DNA of 64,000 bases from Oscillospiraceae bacterium (GCA_015067895.1 SVLP01000001.1:1-64000); one strand, 5' to 3'. Shown: positions 32,597-42,476, numbered from the stretch's first letter. Notes: a model not told the origin generated them from the sequence alone. Made by a program: numbers and translations.

Positions 32597-34850
32597 TTAG
32601 CCGTTGTAGGCGCGGTAGAGGAAGGTGACGACCTGGGCCCGGTTGCAGGGGGCATTGGGGCCGAACTCGGTGGCGGTCAGGCCGTTGGTGATGCCGCTGT
32701 CCATGGCCCAGGCGATGGGGGCTGCGTACCAGGAACCGGCGGGTATATCGCCGAAGGGCAGACCGTCGGTGGAGACAGCGGAGGATCCGAAGGCCCGGTA
32801 CAGGAAGGTGACGACCTGGGCCCGGCTGCACACGCCGTTGGGGTCGAATCGAGCCGCATCGGCGCCGTTGGTGATGCCGTTCTCCAGGGCCCACAGGACT
32901 GCCCTTACGTAGAAGCTGCCTTCCTCCACATCGACGAAGGGGTTGGCGGTGCCGGTGGGCTCGGGACAGCCTGCGGCACGCCACAGGAAGGTGACGACCT
33001 GGGCCCGGTTACAGATGGCGGCAGGGCCGAAGGTGGTTTCGGTCAGGCCGTTGGTGATATCGTTCTCCAGAGCCCACAGGACGGGCATCTCATAGAAGGA
33101 ATCGGCGGGCATATCGGTGAAGGGGAACCCATTTTGGAGGATGGGACGCTGCTCCGTATGTCCGCAGCCGCCGCAGGTGCGCTGCTCCAGACCATCGTCA
33201 CCCTCGGCGGGCTCCCGGATCAGGCACCATTCGCCGTAGCTGTGGCAGGTCGATGCAATGCGCATATCGAAGCTGTAGCTGCCATAGGCCGTGTTTTTCC
33301 AGGTGTAGCGGCCCATTCCACTGGTGGAGCAGGTGGGGGGCGTGGTCACACGGAATTCGTAATCGGCGGTGTTCAGCTTGGGCATCGTCACGGTGGCGGT
33401 CTCGCCGCACTTGGGGCAGGGGCCCGTCAGGGCACCCGCAGCGGCGGCGGTGGGAGCTTTGGTGAGGGAGTAGCTGTCGCAGAGGTGGCCATCGGCGCAG
33501 ATATGCTTCCAGACCGCATAAAGCGTCGTATCTGAATTTTCAGCAAAGGCTCCGCCGGGCTGATATGCAGCCGAAGCTGCCGTGGGGCTGGCTGCCCATC
33601 CAAGGAAATGGTGATTCTTCCGGCTGGGCTTTTCGGTAGTTAAGGTGATATCCCTGCCGAAATGCTTCGTCTGCGGGGCAGGTGTGCCGCTGCCGCCGTT
33701 GGTGTCGTATTTGACGGTGTATTTACCCACATAGAAGGTGACCCAGTTGGATTCTGCCCGGCCCTCATGGGTCCAGGCTGTCACATTTCCTTTGTAAACG
33801 CCCGGTTCGGCGGGCTCATAGATGAACGTGGCCGGGATCTCTCCGCTGAAGATCTTGGTGCCTTCATTGGAATCGTTATACAGGAACATGGATGCCGAGA
33901 ACCGCACATACTCCGCGTCGGATCGGGAGGAGAGCGTAACGGTATCGCCCAGATCTATCGCCGTTTGATCGGCCTGGAACGAGGCACTGACTGGCGGCGA
34001 GCCGAAGACCCAGAATTCAACAGGCGCAGAATCCTTGCTGCCGTTGGAATTCCGCGCAGTCACCCGGGCGGTGTAGTGGCCTGCCTTCTGGAAGGATCTT
34101 TTGTAGGTGGCGGAGGTGCTTTCCTCCTGAACGACACATGCGCCGGTATCTGCATCGATGATGGAAATGTCATAGACGCAGGGGGCATCCGACGAAAAGG
34201 TAAAGGTGAAGCTCTCCCCGGTCTTGCCGACGGTCTTATTGAGCGAAAGTCCGGCGGTGGATGGGGCCTTGGTGACCGATTCGGGCTGCACGATATGGCA
34301 GATCCTTCTGTTCCTTCCGCTGAGCTTCGAGGAAGGTGATGGTACTGCTGTCGTAGCGCAGCACGATCATGGAGTGGCCCGCACTGGCGCTGAAGGAGCC
34401 GTTTTTGTTTCCGGTTGTTCGGATGTATGCGCCGAAATCCACACCGGCATTTTTGAAGCTGGTATAGGAGGCGGAGGCCTGATTCGTTATGACCGTTTTG
34501 GAATCCTTCCAATAGTCGCCGATGCCGCTGCCGTGGTAGGGAATGTCGCCGAACAGATAGTAGTACACGGCATTTGCGTAGATGTAGCACTGATATCCGC
34601 TGATGATGTTGGCAACGGCATACGATTTGCTGTTGCGCATGGACTGGCCCAATGCGTATTTGTCGGAGGAATTGCTGAACAGGGCCACGGTTCCCTGAAA
34701 AATATTGTCCAGCTTGGAGGCGTAGGCGATGGAAAAGTCGCGGCCCTCGGCACCGGATGGTTTCACGATGGTCGTTCGTGCCTCCGCTCGAATGGGGATC
34801 AACGGAAGACACAGGCAAATGACCAGGATGAGGGATACAAGACGTTTCAA
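32597..34850 (-). pseudogene. CHAP-like/SLH surface protein gene split by a 4-base duplication
   Basis: Two frames together encode ~750 residues. The first (TTG start at 34850, AAAGGA upstream) has a signal peptide and a CHAP- or NlpC-like domain: GYQCYIYANAVYYYLFG (candidate Cys) and SASAGHSMIVLRYDS (candidate His). It reads sensibly to ITFLEAQR at ~34320. The second frame continues RNRRICHIVQPESVTKAP, two Ig-like segments, an InlB-type repeat (TVKYDTNGGSGTPAPQTKHFG), a CxxC repeat region and three SLH repeats. The frames are joined by GGAAGGAA (TTCCTTCC, 34311-34318 on the plus strand); removing one GGAA restores the frame. As written, the protein stops without wall anchors. Confidence 0.8.
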
Positions 34851-34968
34851 ATTCTATTTGTCCTTTCGAATGCGGTGGTGTTGGATCCTGTGATCGGGGC
34901 AGAGAAGGATCGGAGGATGATCCACAGTAGAACGGTTTGCCCTCGCGGAACATGAAGACAACCCCCAA

Positions 34969-34996
34969 AGGCCCTCCGGCGCAAGCCGGAGGGCGG
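34969..34996 (-). terminator. Terminator of the NlpC/P60-SLH gene
   Basis: GCCCTCCGGC/GCCGGAGGGC hairpin just past the reverse-strand stop. The same hairpin design recurs after other SLH genes. Confidence 0.75.
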
Positions 34997-35004
34997 GGGT
35001 GGGA

Positions 35005-37584
35005 TCAGTTGTAGGCTCGGTAGAGGAAGGTGACGACCTGGGCACGGTTGCAGGCGGTGTTGGGGCCGAACTCGGTGGCGGTCAGGCCGTTGGTGATGCC
35101 GTTCTCCACGGCCCAGAGAACGGGCTTATAGAAGAAATCGGTGTTTTTCACATCGGCGAAGGGGGTAACGGTGGACACGGGCTCCGGGGAACCCATGGCG
35201 CGCCACAGGAAGGTGACCACGGCGGCCCGGTTACAGACGTCATAGGAGCCGAACTTGTTTGCGGAAATGCCGTTGGTGATGCCCTTTTCCACAGCCCACA
35301 GGACAGGCTTATAGAAGAAATCGGTGGACTTCACATCGGTGAAGGGGTTCCTCGTGGAGCTGGGCTCGGGGGACTTTGCAGCCCGGTGCAGGAAGGTGAC
35401 CACATGGGCCCGGAGGCACTGACCATTGGGGTTGAAGGTGGTGTCGGTTGTGCCGGTGGTGATGCCGTTCTTCAGGGCCCACAGGACGGGCTCATAGTAG
35501 TAACTGCCATCGGGGACATCGGTGAAGGGGTTGACGGGATTTGATACTGGTCGGCTTTCGGTGAAATTACAACGGGTGCATATGCGTACTTCGACACCTG
35601 TGTCATTGGGATCGAGCTTGATTACGACCCATTCTCCAAAGCTGTGACCGGTGGCTGCGGTGTAGTTGTCCTTGTAGGTGTGGCCGCAGGCACAGGTGTA
35701 GGTCGTGTAGCCCTGTTCTGTGCAGGTCGGAGCAGTTACCTTGGAAGTATAGCTATGCCCCTTAGCGGAGATGCTCACATCGAAATAGAAGCTGCCGTAG
35801 GTGGTGGTCTTCCAGGTGTAGCGACCAGTACCGGAAGCGGTACAGGTTGCAGCCTTGGTGACCGTGTAGGTGTAATCTGTGGTGTTGAGTTTGGGCAGGG
35901 TGATGGTGGTTGTGCCGGAACACTTGGAGCAGGTTCCGGTCAGAGTACCGGTTGCGGAAGTGGTGGGGGACTTGGTTGCTTTGTAGGAATAGCTGTGACC
36001 GGTTGCATTGGTGTAGCTGTCCTTGTAGCTGTGACCACAGGCGCAGGTGTGGGTGGTGTAGCCCTGCTCAGTGCAGGTGGGGGCAGTCACCTTGGAAGTG
36101 TAAGTATGTCCCTTTGCGGCAATGGTGACATCGAAGTAGAAGGTGCCGTAAGTGGTGGTCTTCCATGTGTAGCGGCCGGTGCCGGAAGCAGTACAGGTTG
36201 CGGCCTTAGTGACTTTGTAGGTGTAATCTGTGGTATTTAGCTTGGGCAGAGTAACCGTGGTGGTATCGGAGCACTTGGAACAGGTTCCGGTCAGAGTACC
36301 GGTTGTTGTGGTGGAGGGGGATTTGGTGACTCTGTAGGTGTTGCTGTGCGTGTGTTCCTTGACGGTAAATGTCACAAGATTGCTCATTTCATAATCGAAC
36401 TGGTGAACTGCATCAACATATGCCTGATAAGTACCGGCAGGGAGAACGATGCTATATCCTGATGTGACGTTGTTTGCACCGGCGTACTGTTCTCCGTCCC
36501 ATGCTGTTCCTTTCCAGATTTTAATATTGTAATTTCTTGCGGCATATACATTGCCCCAATTGAATACTGTAGCTGATTTAGAGTCGCCGACAGATACGGT
36601 CATACTGGGGCCTTTCAGAACACATTCCTGACCACGATAGATGCTCCAAATCTGCGCATTTGTTTTATTCCATTCATGGGTCTGCACATAATTACCTGGA
36701 GTTCCATCGTTATTGTTCAAGTCCATTACGTAATTACATAACTTGCTGACAAAAACATATTCTCCATTATACTCACAAATATACCATTTTTGTGCATCGC
36801 TTCCTGTGTCAACGCAGGTTTGGATGATCGTATTCATGTTGGTCGATGCATCGCGGACATCAAGATATTTTCCGTCATAGCAAGAAGCTATTTTATAGCT
36901 GCCGTCAGATTGCCTGGTAAAATGCCACACCTGATTGGCAAAACCATCTTCGTTTGCAATTCGAACGGGAGGTTTGTCACCTTCGGTGTAGCTGTTCTCT
37001 ATGGGTTTCCATAGGTTTTTGTTAAGGATTACGGCGGTAAAATCGGTTCCAATATCGACGGGGGTTAAGCCAAGATTACCAATGGTGGTTCCGCCAGTAA
37101 TGGTAATACCTCCATGATAGCCCCAACCGCGGAATCGGCTACTCCAATAGGTGCTGGAAATAGCGGTTTTTTGAACCTTACCGCCCGTGGCATGTACAAA
37201 ATATCCATCGCCTACATATACGCCGATGTGTCCGTAGTAACTTGCGCCGCAAGTACCGCAAGGGCCACCACCACAGTTACCGAAAAAGACATCTGCACCT
37301 AAAGGAATGGTATTAATATCTGTCGAATCAATAAAGGAGTTGCCATAGTTATATGCGCAGCAGGAGCTTGATGTTGTTCCGCCGAGGGCTTCAAATCCTG
37401 TTCGTACGAACTTCAGGCATAATCCATTTCCGTAGGATTCCCCGACACGCCCCTTAAAGTAATCGGCAACACGTTGTGCAGTAACGGTTGCAGCTGCATT
37501 AGCATGGGTTGCAATTGAAGGGAGCATTGCCAAGAACAGGCAAAGCACCAGCAATGCGCTGATCCATCGTTTTACTTGTTTCAC
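35005..37584 (-). CDS. NlpC/P60-type, ricin-domain SLH surface protein
   Basis: 859 residues from a GTG at 37582-37584, nine bases after AAAAGGAG; the ATG at 37593 abuts the ribosome site and is unlikely. Domains: signal peptide (~1-33); NlpC/P60-like amidase (~40-155) with NGLCLKFVRTGFEALGG (Cys) and YYGHIGVYVGDGYFVHATGG (His); ricin-type beta-trefoil (~185-320) with VWHFTRQSDGSYKIAS and QKWYI; an Ig-like segment; two 117-residue Cys-rich tandem repeats (~410-645); three SLH repeats (~680-859). A wall-bound peptidoglycan peptidase with a carbohydrate-binding module is the likely role. Base composition is more AT-rich in the N-terminal third than in the SLH end. Confidence 0.85.
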   Translation of the reverse strand: MKQVKRWISALLVLCLFLAMLPSIATHANAAATVTAQRVADYFKGRVGESYGNGLCLKFVRTGFEALGGTTSSSCCAYNYGNSFIDSTDINTIPLGADVFFGNCGGGPCGTCGASYYGHIGVYVGDGYFVHATGGKVQKTAISSTYWSSRFRGWGYHGGITITGGTTIGNLGLTPVDIGTDFTAVILNKNLWKPIENSYTEGDKPPVRIANEDGFANQVWHFTRQSDGSYKIASCYDGKYLDVRDASTNMNTIIQTCVDTGSDAQKWYICEYNGEYVFVSKLCNYVMDLNNNDGTPGNYVQTHEWNKTNAQIWSIYRGQECVLKGPSMTVSVGDSKSATVFNWGNVYAARNYNIKIWKGTAWDGEQYAGANNVTSGYSIVLPAGTYQAYVDAVHQFDYEMSNLVTFTVKEHTHSNTYRVTKSPSTTTTGTLTGTCSKCSDTTTVTLPKLNTTDYTYKVTKAATCTASGTGRYTWKTTTYGTFYFDVTIAAKGHTYTSKVTAPTCTEQGYTTHTCACGHSYKDSYTNATGHSYSYKATKSPTTSATGTLTGTCSKCSGTTTITLPKLNTTDYTYTVTKAATCTASGTGRYTWKTTTYGSFYFDVSISAKGHSYTSKVTAPTCTEQGYTTYTCACGHTYKDNYTAATGHSFGEWVVIKLDPNDTGVEVRICTRCNFTESRPVSNPVNPFTDVPDGSYYYEPVLWALKNGITTGTTDTTFNPNGQCLRAHVVTFLHRAAKSPEPSSTRNPFTDVKSTDFFYKPVLWAVEKGITNGISANKFGSYDVCNRAAVVTFLWRAMGSPEPVSTVTPFADVKNTDFFYKPVLWAVENGITNGLTATEFGPNTACNRAQVVTFLYRAYN
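35647..36348. repeat. Two tandem 351-base direct repeats within the NlpC/P60-SLH gene
   Basis: Each encodes 117 residues with GTCSKCS, LPKLNTTDYTY, TKAATCTASGTGRYTWKTTTYG and CTEQGYTTxTCACGHxYKD. The two copies are near-identical at DNA level, so copy-number change by recombination is possible. Confidence 0.85.
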
Positions 37585-37624
37585 AAATTCCATCTCCTTT
37601 TATGATTTTGTGCGAACGAATAGC

Positions 37625-37655
37625 CCAAAAGGCCCTCCGGCGTGGGCCGGAGGGC
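37625..37655 (-). terminator. Terminator of the ABC ATPase gene
   Basis: GCCCTCCGGC/GCCGGAGGGC hairpin followed on the reverse strand by TTTTGGGC. Confidence 0.75.
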
Positions 37656-37673
37656 TCGGAGGGGTATGGCGAA

Positions 37674-38864
37674 TTAAGCCTCCAGGTTGACCTTGGTCTC
37701 CTTGGAGAAGACGTGGCAGACGTGGCCGGCGAAGTTGTACTCGATGGGGGAGCCGTTGGCCAGAGCAGCGACCTCGGCGCCGGTCATGTTCATGGTGGAA
37801 ACGACCATGACCACATCGCGGCCCAGAGAGTTGACATGCAGGTGGACAGAGGAACCCATCATCTCGGAAACGTCGACGGTGCCGTTCAGGCCCTTGCCCA
37901 GAGTGATGTGCTCGGGACGGACGCCCAGAACGATCTCCTGGGGCTTGACGTTGTTCTTCTTCAGGTTGGCCTGCTTCTCCTCGGACAGCTCGACGGTGTA
38001 GCCGCCCAGCTTGACGACATACTTGCCGCCAACCAGATCCAGCTCGGCGTCGATCAGGTTCATCTGGGGAGAGCCGATGAAGCCGGCGACGAACAGGTTG
38101 TAGGGATGGTTGAAGACCTCCTGGGGAGTGCCGATCTGCTGGATGAAGCCGTCCTTCATGATGACGATACGATCGCCCAGGGTCATAGCCTCGGTCTGGT
38201 CGTGGGTAACGTAGATGAAGGTGGTCTGGATCTTCTCGCGCAGCTTGATGATCTCAGCACGCATCTGGTTACGCAGCTTGGCATCCAGGTTGGACAGAGG
38301 CTCGTCCATCAGCATGACCTGGGGAGCGCGAACGATGGCGCGGCCGATGGCAACACGCTGACGCTGACCGCCGGACATGGCCTTGGGCTTACGGCCCAGG
38401 TACTGGGTGATGTCCAGGATCTCAGCGGCTTCCTTGACCTTGCGGTCGATCTCGTCCTTGGGAGTGTGACGCAGCTTCAGAGCGAAGGCCATGTTGTCAT
38501 AGACAGTCATGTGGGGGTACAGAGCGTAGTTCTGGAAGACCATGGCGATGTCGCGATCCTTGGGAGCCACGTCGTTGACCAGACGGTCGCCGATGTACAG
38601 CTCGCCGCCGGAGATCTCTTCCAGACCGGCGATCATACGCAGGGTGGTGGACTTACCGCAGCCGGAGGGACCGACCAGAACGATGAACTCCTTGTCCTTG
38701 ATGTCCAGGTTGAACTCCTGAACCGCAACGACACCCTCAGCAGTGATCTGCAGGTTGACCTTCTTCTCCTCGGGCTGGTCGCCCTTCTTCTTCTTGGACT
38801 TCTTGGCATCGTCGCCGTTGTGGGGGTAGACCTTCTTGATGTTCTTCAGGGTCAAACTTGCCAT
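37674..38864 (-). CDS. Multi-sugar ABC transporter ATPase (UgpC/MsmX type)
   Basis: 396 residues, cytosolic ATPase for CUT1 sugar importers. Walker A GPSGCGKST, Q-loop FQNYALYPHM, signature MSGGQRQRVAIGRA, Walker B VMLMDEPLSNLDA, switch His in YVTHDQTEAM, then the MalK-like OB regulatory domain (VRPEHITLG). Odd feature: an insertion near residues 16-45, very rich in Lys (DDAKKSKKKKGD), splits the first strand of the nucleotide-binding domain; usual members are ~370 residues. It has no adjacent permeases, as is common for shared MsmX ATPases. The ribosome site before the ATG is weak. A promoter and palindrome lie ~150-200 bases upstream. Confidence 0.93.
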   Translation of the reverse strand: MASLTLKNIKKVYPHNGDDAKKSKKKKGDQPEEKKVNLQITAEGVVAVQEFNLDIKDKEFIVLVGPSGCGKSTTLRMIAGLEEISGGELYIGDRLVNDVAPKDRDIAMVFQNYALYPHMTVYDNMAFALKLRHTPKDEIDRKVKEAAEILDITQYLGRKPKAMSGGQRQRVAIGRAIVRAPQVMLMDEPLSNLDAKLRNQMRAEIIKLREKIQTTFIYVTHDQTEAMTLGDRIVIMKDGFIQQIGTPQEVFNHPYNLFVAGFIGSPQMNLIDAELDLVGGKYVVKLGGYTVELSEEKQANLKKNNVKPQEIVLGVRPEHITLGKGLNGTVDVSEMMGSSVHLHVNSLGRDVVMVVSTMNMTGAEVAALANGSPIEYNFAGHVCHVFSKETKVNLEA

Positions 38865-39004
38865 TGTGTTACGACTCTAAATGCACCTACCATTTCGCGT
38901 GCATTCTCGCACTGTGCAGAGCAAAACCGCACAGGCATTACGACAGGTCTCCACACTGCCGCACCGTGAGTCAGACGGGATTATCCTCCTTTTTGTTAGC
39001 GCAA

Positions 39005-39030
39005 TATGCCTATTTTGTGGAGTAGGCATA
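39005..39030. promoter_or_regulatory. Operator-like palindrome in the ABC ATPase leader
   Basis: TATGCCTA - 10 bases - TAGGCATA, a perfect 8-base inverted repeat, nested in an outer GTTAGC/GCTAAC pair (38995-39048) immediately downstream of the -10 box. It could be a repressor site or an RNA hairpin. Confidence 0.55.
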
Positions 39031-39048
39031 CTCCGCCGGTATGCTAAC

Positions 39049-39077
39049 ATGATAGCACGAAACCGGTTGCGCTTCAA
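39049..39077 (-). promoter_or_regulatory. Sigma-A promoter of the ABC ATPase gene
   Basis: Reverse strand TTGAAG (39072-39077), 17 bases, TATCAT (39049-39054). The leader is ~180 bases. Confidence 0.72.
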
Positions 39078-39121
39078 TTGGCGTCTTTCACAGTTTTTGG
39101 AAAGGATTTTTGGGCAATGAT

Positions 39122-39153
39122 GCAAAAAGGCCCCGCCGCAAGGCGGGGCCGGG
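39122..39153 (-). terminator. Terminator of the LRR-SLH gene at 39157
   Basis: GGCCCCGCC/GGCGGGGCC hairpin followed by TTTTTG on the reverse strand. Confidence 0.88.
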
Positions 39154-39156
39154 GGA

Positions 39157-42138
39157 TCACTGAAGGGTCACGGGGATGCGGACGTCTGCCGCAGCGGCGG
39201 CCTCGGTCTCGGCGGTGCAGGTGATGGTGACGCTGACATCGGCGTCGGGCATCAGCAGCTCCACCAGGAAGATGCCGTCGATGGTGCCCAGCTCGGGATC
39301 CTCCTCCACGAGCTCGCCCAGGTACCAGAAGTCCTCCAGGATCTGGCCGTTTGCGGTGGCGGTGAAGCCCTCGGGGGAGAAGGTGAAGCCCTCGTCGGGG
39401 ATGATGTAGAACAGCACGTGCTCGCCGGGCTTGGCGATGTCGTTGAGCTCCTCGTCATAGTCGCAGTCGGCGAAGGCGAAGCCGCCGGAGCAGGCGGTGG
39501 TGATGAAGTGGGCATCGCCGGGGGCGGGGACGAAATTGGCGGTCAGCACCACATCGTGGGCGGGCATGATGAGCTCATAGGTGTTGGCACCCAGGTAGTA
39601 CAGCTCCAGAGTCTCGTCGGCGGGCTCGGCGGTGAACTCCACCAGGTAGCCGTACCAGGGCTCTGCGTAGAAGATGACGCTCTCACCGGCGGCGAAGGAG
39701 CTGCCCTCGCAGTAGACGTAGCCGATCTCCTCGGCAGGATCGTTGCTGCGCAGCTCGAAGGTATAGGCAGCGGGGGGATCGACCTTGGGCACGTCCTTGG
39801 CCCGGTACAGGAAGGTGACGACCTGGGCACGGTTGCAAATGGCGTAGGGGCCGAAGCTGTCGGCGGTCAGGCCGTTGGTGATGCCGTTCTCCACGGCCCA
39901 CAGGACGGCGGTGTGGAAGAAGTCGGTCTCGGTCACATCCGCGAAGGGATTGGCGGCGGCGGAGCCGGGCTTACCGGCGGCGCGCCACAGGAAGGTGACC
40001 ACCTCGGCACGGGTGCAGGTCTTGAAGGGGGAGAAGGTGGTCTCGGAGGTGCCGGTGGTGATGCCCTGTTCCACGGCCCACAGGACGGCGTCGTAGTAGA
40101 AATCCGTCTGCTTCACATCGGTGAAGGGATTCTCAGTCTCGACCACGGGGCAGCCTGCGGCGCGCCACAGGAAGGTGACGATCTGGCCGCGCTGGCACTG
40201 GCCGCCCGGGTTGAAGGTGGTCTCGGTGACACCGTTGGTGATGCCGTTCTCCACAGCCCAGTCCACGCTCTCGTAGTAGAAGGAGCCGGCGGGAACATCG
40301 GTGAAGGGCAGAACCTCGTAGGGGATCCAGGTCACTTCGCCGCCGTAGGACTGCATGACCTCCTCAGTCCAGGTTTCGTTGTCTGCGGGATAGCAGCAGG
40401 TGACGGTGGTTTCCTGGAAGGTGTAGAGATGGAAGGCGGGAGCGTCACCCCGGAAGGCGATGGCGCTCAGCTTGGGGCAGTTGGAGAAGGCGGCGGCGCC
40501 GATGCCGGTGACACCCTCGGGGACGGTGACATAGATGAGATTGTCACAGTAGGCGAGGGCATTGTCGCCGATGGTGGTGACACAGGCGGGGATGGTCAGG
40601 CTGGTCAGACCGTCGCAGTCCTGATACATGGCCATGCCGATGCGGGGAGCGGTGTGGAAATCGATGTTGGTCAGGGCATCGCAGTCCAGGAAGCAGCACT
40701 GGGTGAATTCGGGGTCAATGCCCTCGGGCATGACGATGGTGGAGAGCTTGGGACACTCGCTGAAGCAGCGCCAGCCGGTCTCCTCCAGAGAAGCGGGGAG
40801 CTTCACGTACTCCAGGTTCAGGTTCTGCAGGAAGGCGTTCTCGCCGATGGCCACCACGGTGTCGGGGATCTCAACAGAGGTTAGGCCGGAGCGGCTGAAG
40901 GCCTGGCGGCCGATGACGAGCAGATTCTCAGGCAGCTCGATGGACTTCAGGCTGGTGCACCCCTCGAAGGTCAGGGAGACGATCTCCTCCAGCTCAGCGG
41001 GCAGCTTCACGCTGGCCAGTTCGGCGCAGCGGTAGAAGGCGCCCTGGGCGATGGAGGTGACGGAATCGGGGATGACGATGGCGGTCAGGGGCGTGTTGCA
41101 GAAGGCTTCGGTGCCGATGCTGGTCAGACCCTCGGGCAGCTCAATGGCTGTCAGACCGGAATTGCTGAAGGCTGCGGTGCTGATGTGCTTGAGGTTTGCG
41201 GACAGCTGGATGTTGGTCAGCTTGGGGGTGTTCTTGAAGGCAGCGGTTCTAATGTCCTCGACGGTGTCGGTCATGGTGACGGTGGTCAGCTCGGCGCAGC
41301 CATGGAAGGCGTTGTAGCAGATATCCAGAACGTCCTCGATGACGGCGCTTCTGATGAAGGGCATGTGGACGAACCAGGGAACCTGATCCACCTCGTCATA
41401 CTCATACATACGGCCGCCATGACCGTAGATGTGCAGGGTGCCGGTGGCGGCGGTGTACTCCCAGAAGGCACTATCGCCGCAGCGGCCGGAGTTGTCGTAA
41501 TTGCCGCCCAAGTCCACGAAGTTGATAAACGTATCGTGATCTGCGGCATAGGCGTGACCGGCGGTACCGGTGTAGCCGTAGATGGTGAAGCCTTCGATAA
41601 AGTCGTAGTCGGACATGGTGCCGGTGCAGCCGAAGGCATATTCACCGATGTCGGTGACGGTGGAGGGGATCAGCACGGAGGTCAGGCCGGTGTTCAGGAA
41701 GGTGAACATGCCGATGTGGGTCAGACCCTCCTTCAGCTCGATCTCCTTCAGAGCGGTGCAGTTCTGGAAGGTGAAGGAGCCGATGTAGGTGACGGAGGCG
41801 GGGATGCTGACCTCGGTCAGGGCGGTGCAGTCCTTGAAGACGGCGTTGTTGATCAGGGGGATGCCGTCCTCAATGGTGACAGAGGTCAGGGTGTCAGCGA
41901 CGCCGGAGAAGCAGGAGCCGAGGCCCCAGCCCAATTCTGCGACAAGGCGGCCGTCGATCTCGGCGGGGACGGTGACCTCAGTGGCGGTGCCGTTGTAGCT
42001 GCACAGGACGGCTTCGTTGCCGTAAAGCCGGTAAGTCCAGTCACCGGAGGTGAAAATTTCTTCCTCGGCGCTGACGGTTGCCGCCAGACCCAGTACCATG
42101 GTCAGGGCCAGCAGCAGACATAAAAGTTTGCGTTTCAT
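39157..42138 (-). CDS. BspA-like leucine-rich repeat surface protein with internal SLH repeats
   Basis: 993 residues. Signal peptide ~1-21; residues ~25-600 are BspA/LRR_5-type repeats (LTSVTIEDGIPLINNAVFKDC, LTEVSIPASVTYIGSFTFQNC and so on); three SLH repeats at ~611-782; then ~210 further residues of two beta-rich domains resembling InlB/bacterial-repeat modules (YYLGANTYELIMPAHDVVLTANF, FYIIPDEGFTFSPEGFTATANG). SLH repeats in the middle rather than at an end are unusual among the neighbours. LRR_5 proteins often mediate adhesion. Start ATG at 42136-42138 follows AAAGGAG; the longer open frame to 42381 lies in the leader. It is a paralogue of the gene at 42821, with a shared upstream region. 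Confidence 0.88.
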   Translation of the reverse strand: MKRKLLCLLLALTMVLGLAATVSAEEEIFTSGDWTYRLYGNEAVLCSYNGTATEVTVPAEIDGRLVAELGWGLGSCFSGVADTLTSVTIEDGIPLINNAVFKDCTALTEVSIPASVTYIGSFTFQNCTALKEIELKEGLTHIGMFTFLNTGLTSVLIPSTVTDIGEYAFGCTGTMSDYDFIEGFTIYGYTGTAGHAYAADHDTFINFVDLGGNYDNSGRCGDSAFWEYTAATGTLHIYGHGGRMYEYDEVDQVPWFVHMPFIRSAVIEDVLDICYNAFHGCAELTTVTMTDTVEDIRTAAFKNTPKLTNIQLSANLKHISTAAFSNSGLTAIELPEGLTSIGTEAFCNTPLTAIVIPDSVTSIAQGAFYRCAELASVKLPAELEEIVSLTFEGCTSLKSIELPENLLVIGRQAFSRSGLTSVEIPDTVVAIGENAFLQNLNLEYVKLPASLEETGWRCFSECPKLSTIVMPEGIDPEFTQCCFLDCDALTNIDFHTAPRIGMAMYQDCDGLTSLTIPACVTTIGDNALAYCDNLIYVTVPEGVTGIGAAAFSNCPKLSAIAFRGDAPAFHLYTFQETTVTCCYPADNETWTEEVMQSYGGEVTWIPYEVLPFTDVPAGSFYYESVDWAVENGITNGVTETTFNPGGQCQRGQIVTFLWRAAGCPVVETENPFTDVKQTDFYYDAVLWAVEQGITTGTSETTFSPFKTCTRAEVVTFLWRAAGKPGSAAANPFADVTETDFFHTAVLWAVENGITNGLTADSFGPYAICNRAQVVTFLYRAKDVPKVDPPAAYTFELRSNDPAEEIGYVYCEGSSFAAGESVIFYAEPWYGYLVEFTAEPADETLELYYLGANTYELIMPAHDVVLTANFVPAPGDAHFITTACSGGFAFADCDYDEELNDIAKPGEHVLFYIIPDEGFTFSPEGFTATANGQILEDFWYLGELVEEDPELGTIDGIFLVELLMPDADVSVTITCTAETEAAAAADVRIPVTLQ

Positions 42139-42330
42139 GATTTGATCTCCTTTTCGGATGTATTTGGTCACCCGTGGGGGTGTTCCATTACGGATAGGAT
42201 AATGGCGGATATGTCCAATAATTGGGGCAAAAGTTTGCTCTCGGAAAAGCTCGTTGATATAGTAAGTTTCTTTACTAAACAAAGGGGGAAGGATCGGAAG
42301 GATCCCGGGGGCATCCCCGTATGGCAGCGC
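42139..42330 (-). promoter_or_regulatory. Conserved leader shared by the two LRR-SLH genes, copy 1
   Basis: Nearly the same blocks appear upstream of both LRR-SLH genes: TTTGATCTCCTTTT, ATGTATTTGGTCACCCGT, GGGGTGTTCCAT, GGATAGGATA, and further away ATATAGTAA with TTTCTTTA (plus-strand sense). The match at 45791-45950 implies duplication of the regulatory region. Exact promoter boxes were not assigned. Confidence 0.7.
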
Positions 42331-42476
42331 AGCGGGGCAGGGCGCCCGAGGAATAGCTGCGGCTTCGTTTTTTGCTTTCAATCATATAGACGCAGGAGCG
42401 CGGGGATTTGAAACAGGAAATTTGCTCCCGGGAAGAAAAGGGGCGATCTTCCCCGGGAGCATTGGTATGAGCAATA

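Noticed and set aside
35647..36348. Possible CRISPR-like array from evenly spaced repeats
   Set aside because: Only two long 351-base units, coding in frame, with no short repeat-spacer pattern and no cas genes.
38880..38990. Small Cys-rich frame (IIPSDSRCGSVETCR...) after AAGGAGG in the ABC ATPase leader
   Set aside because: The ribosome-like site is followed directly by ATA/ATC codons and no usable start, so I do not call it a gene.
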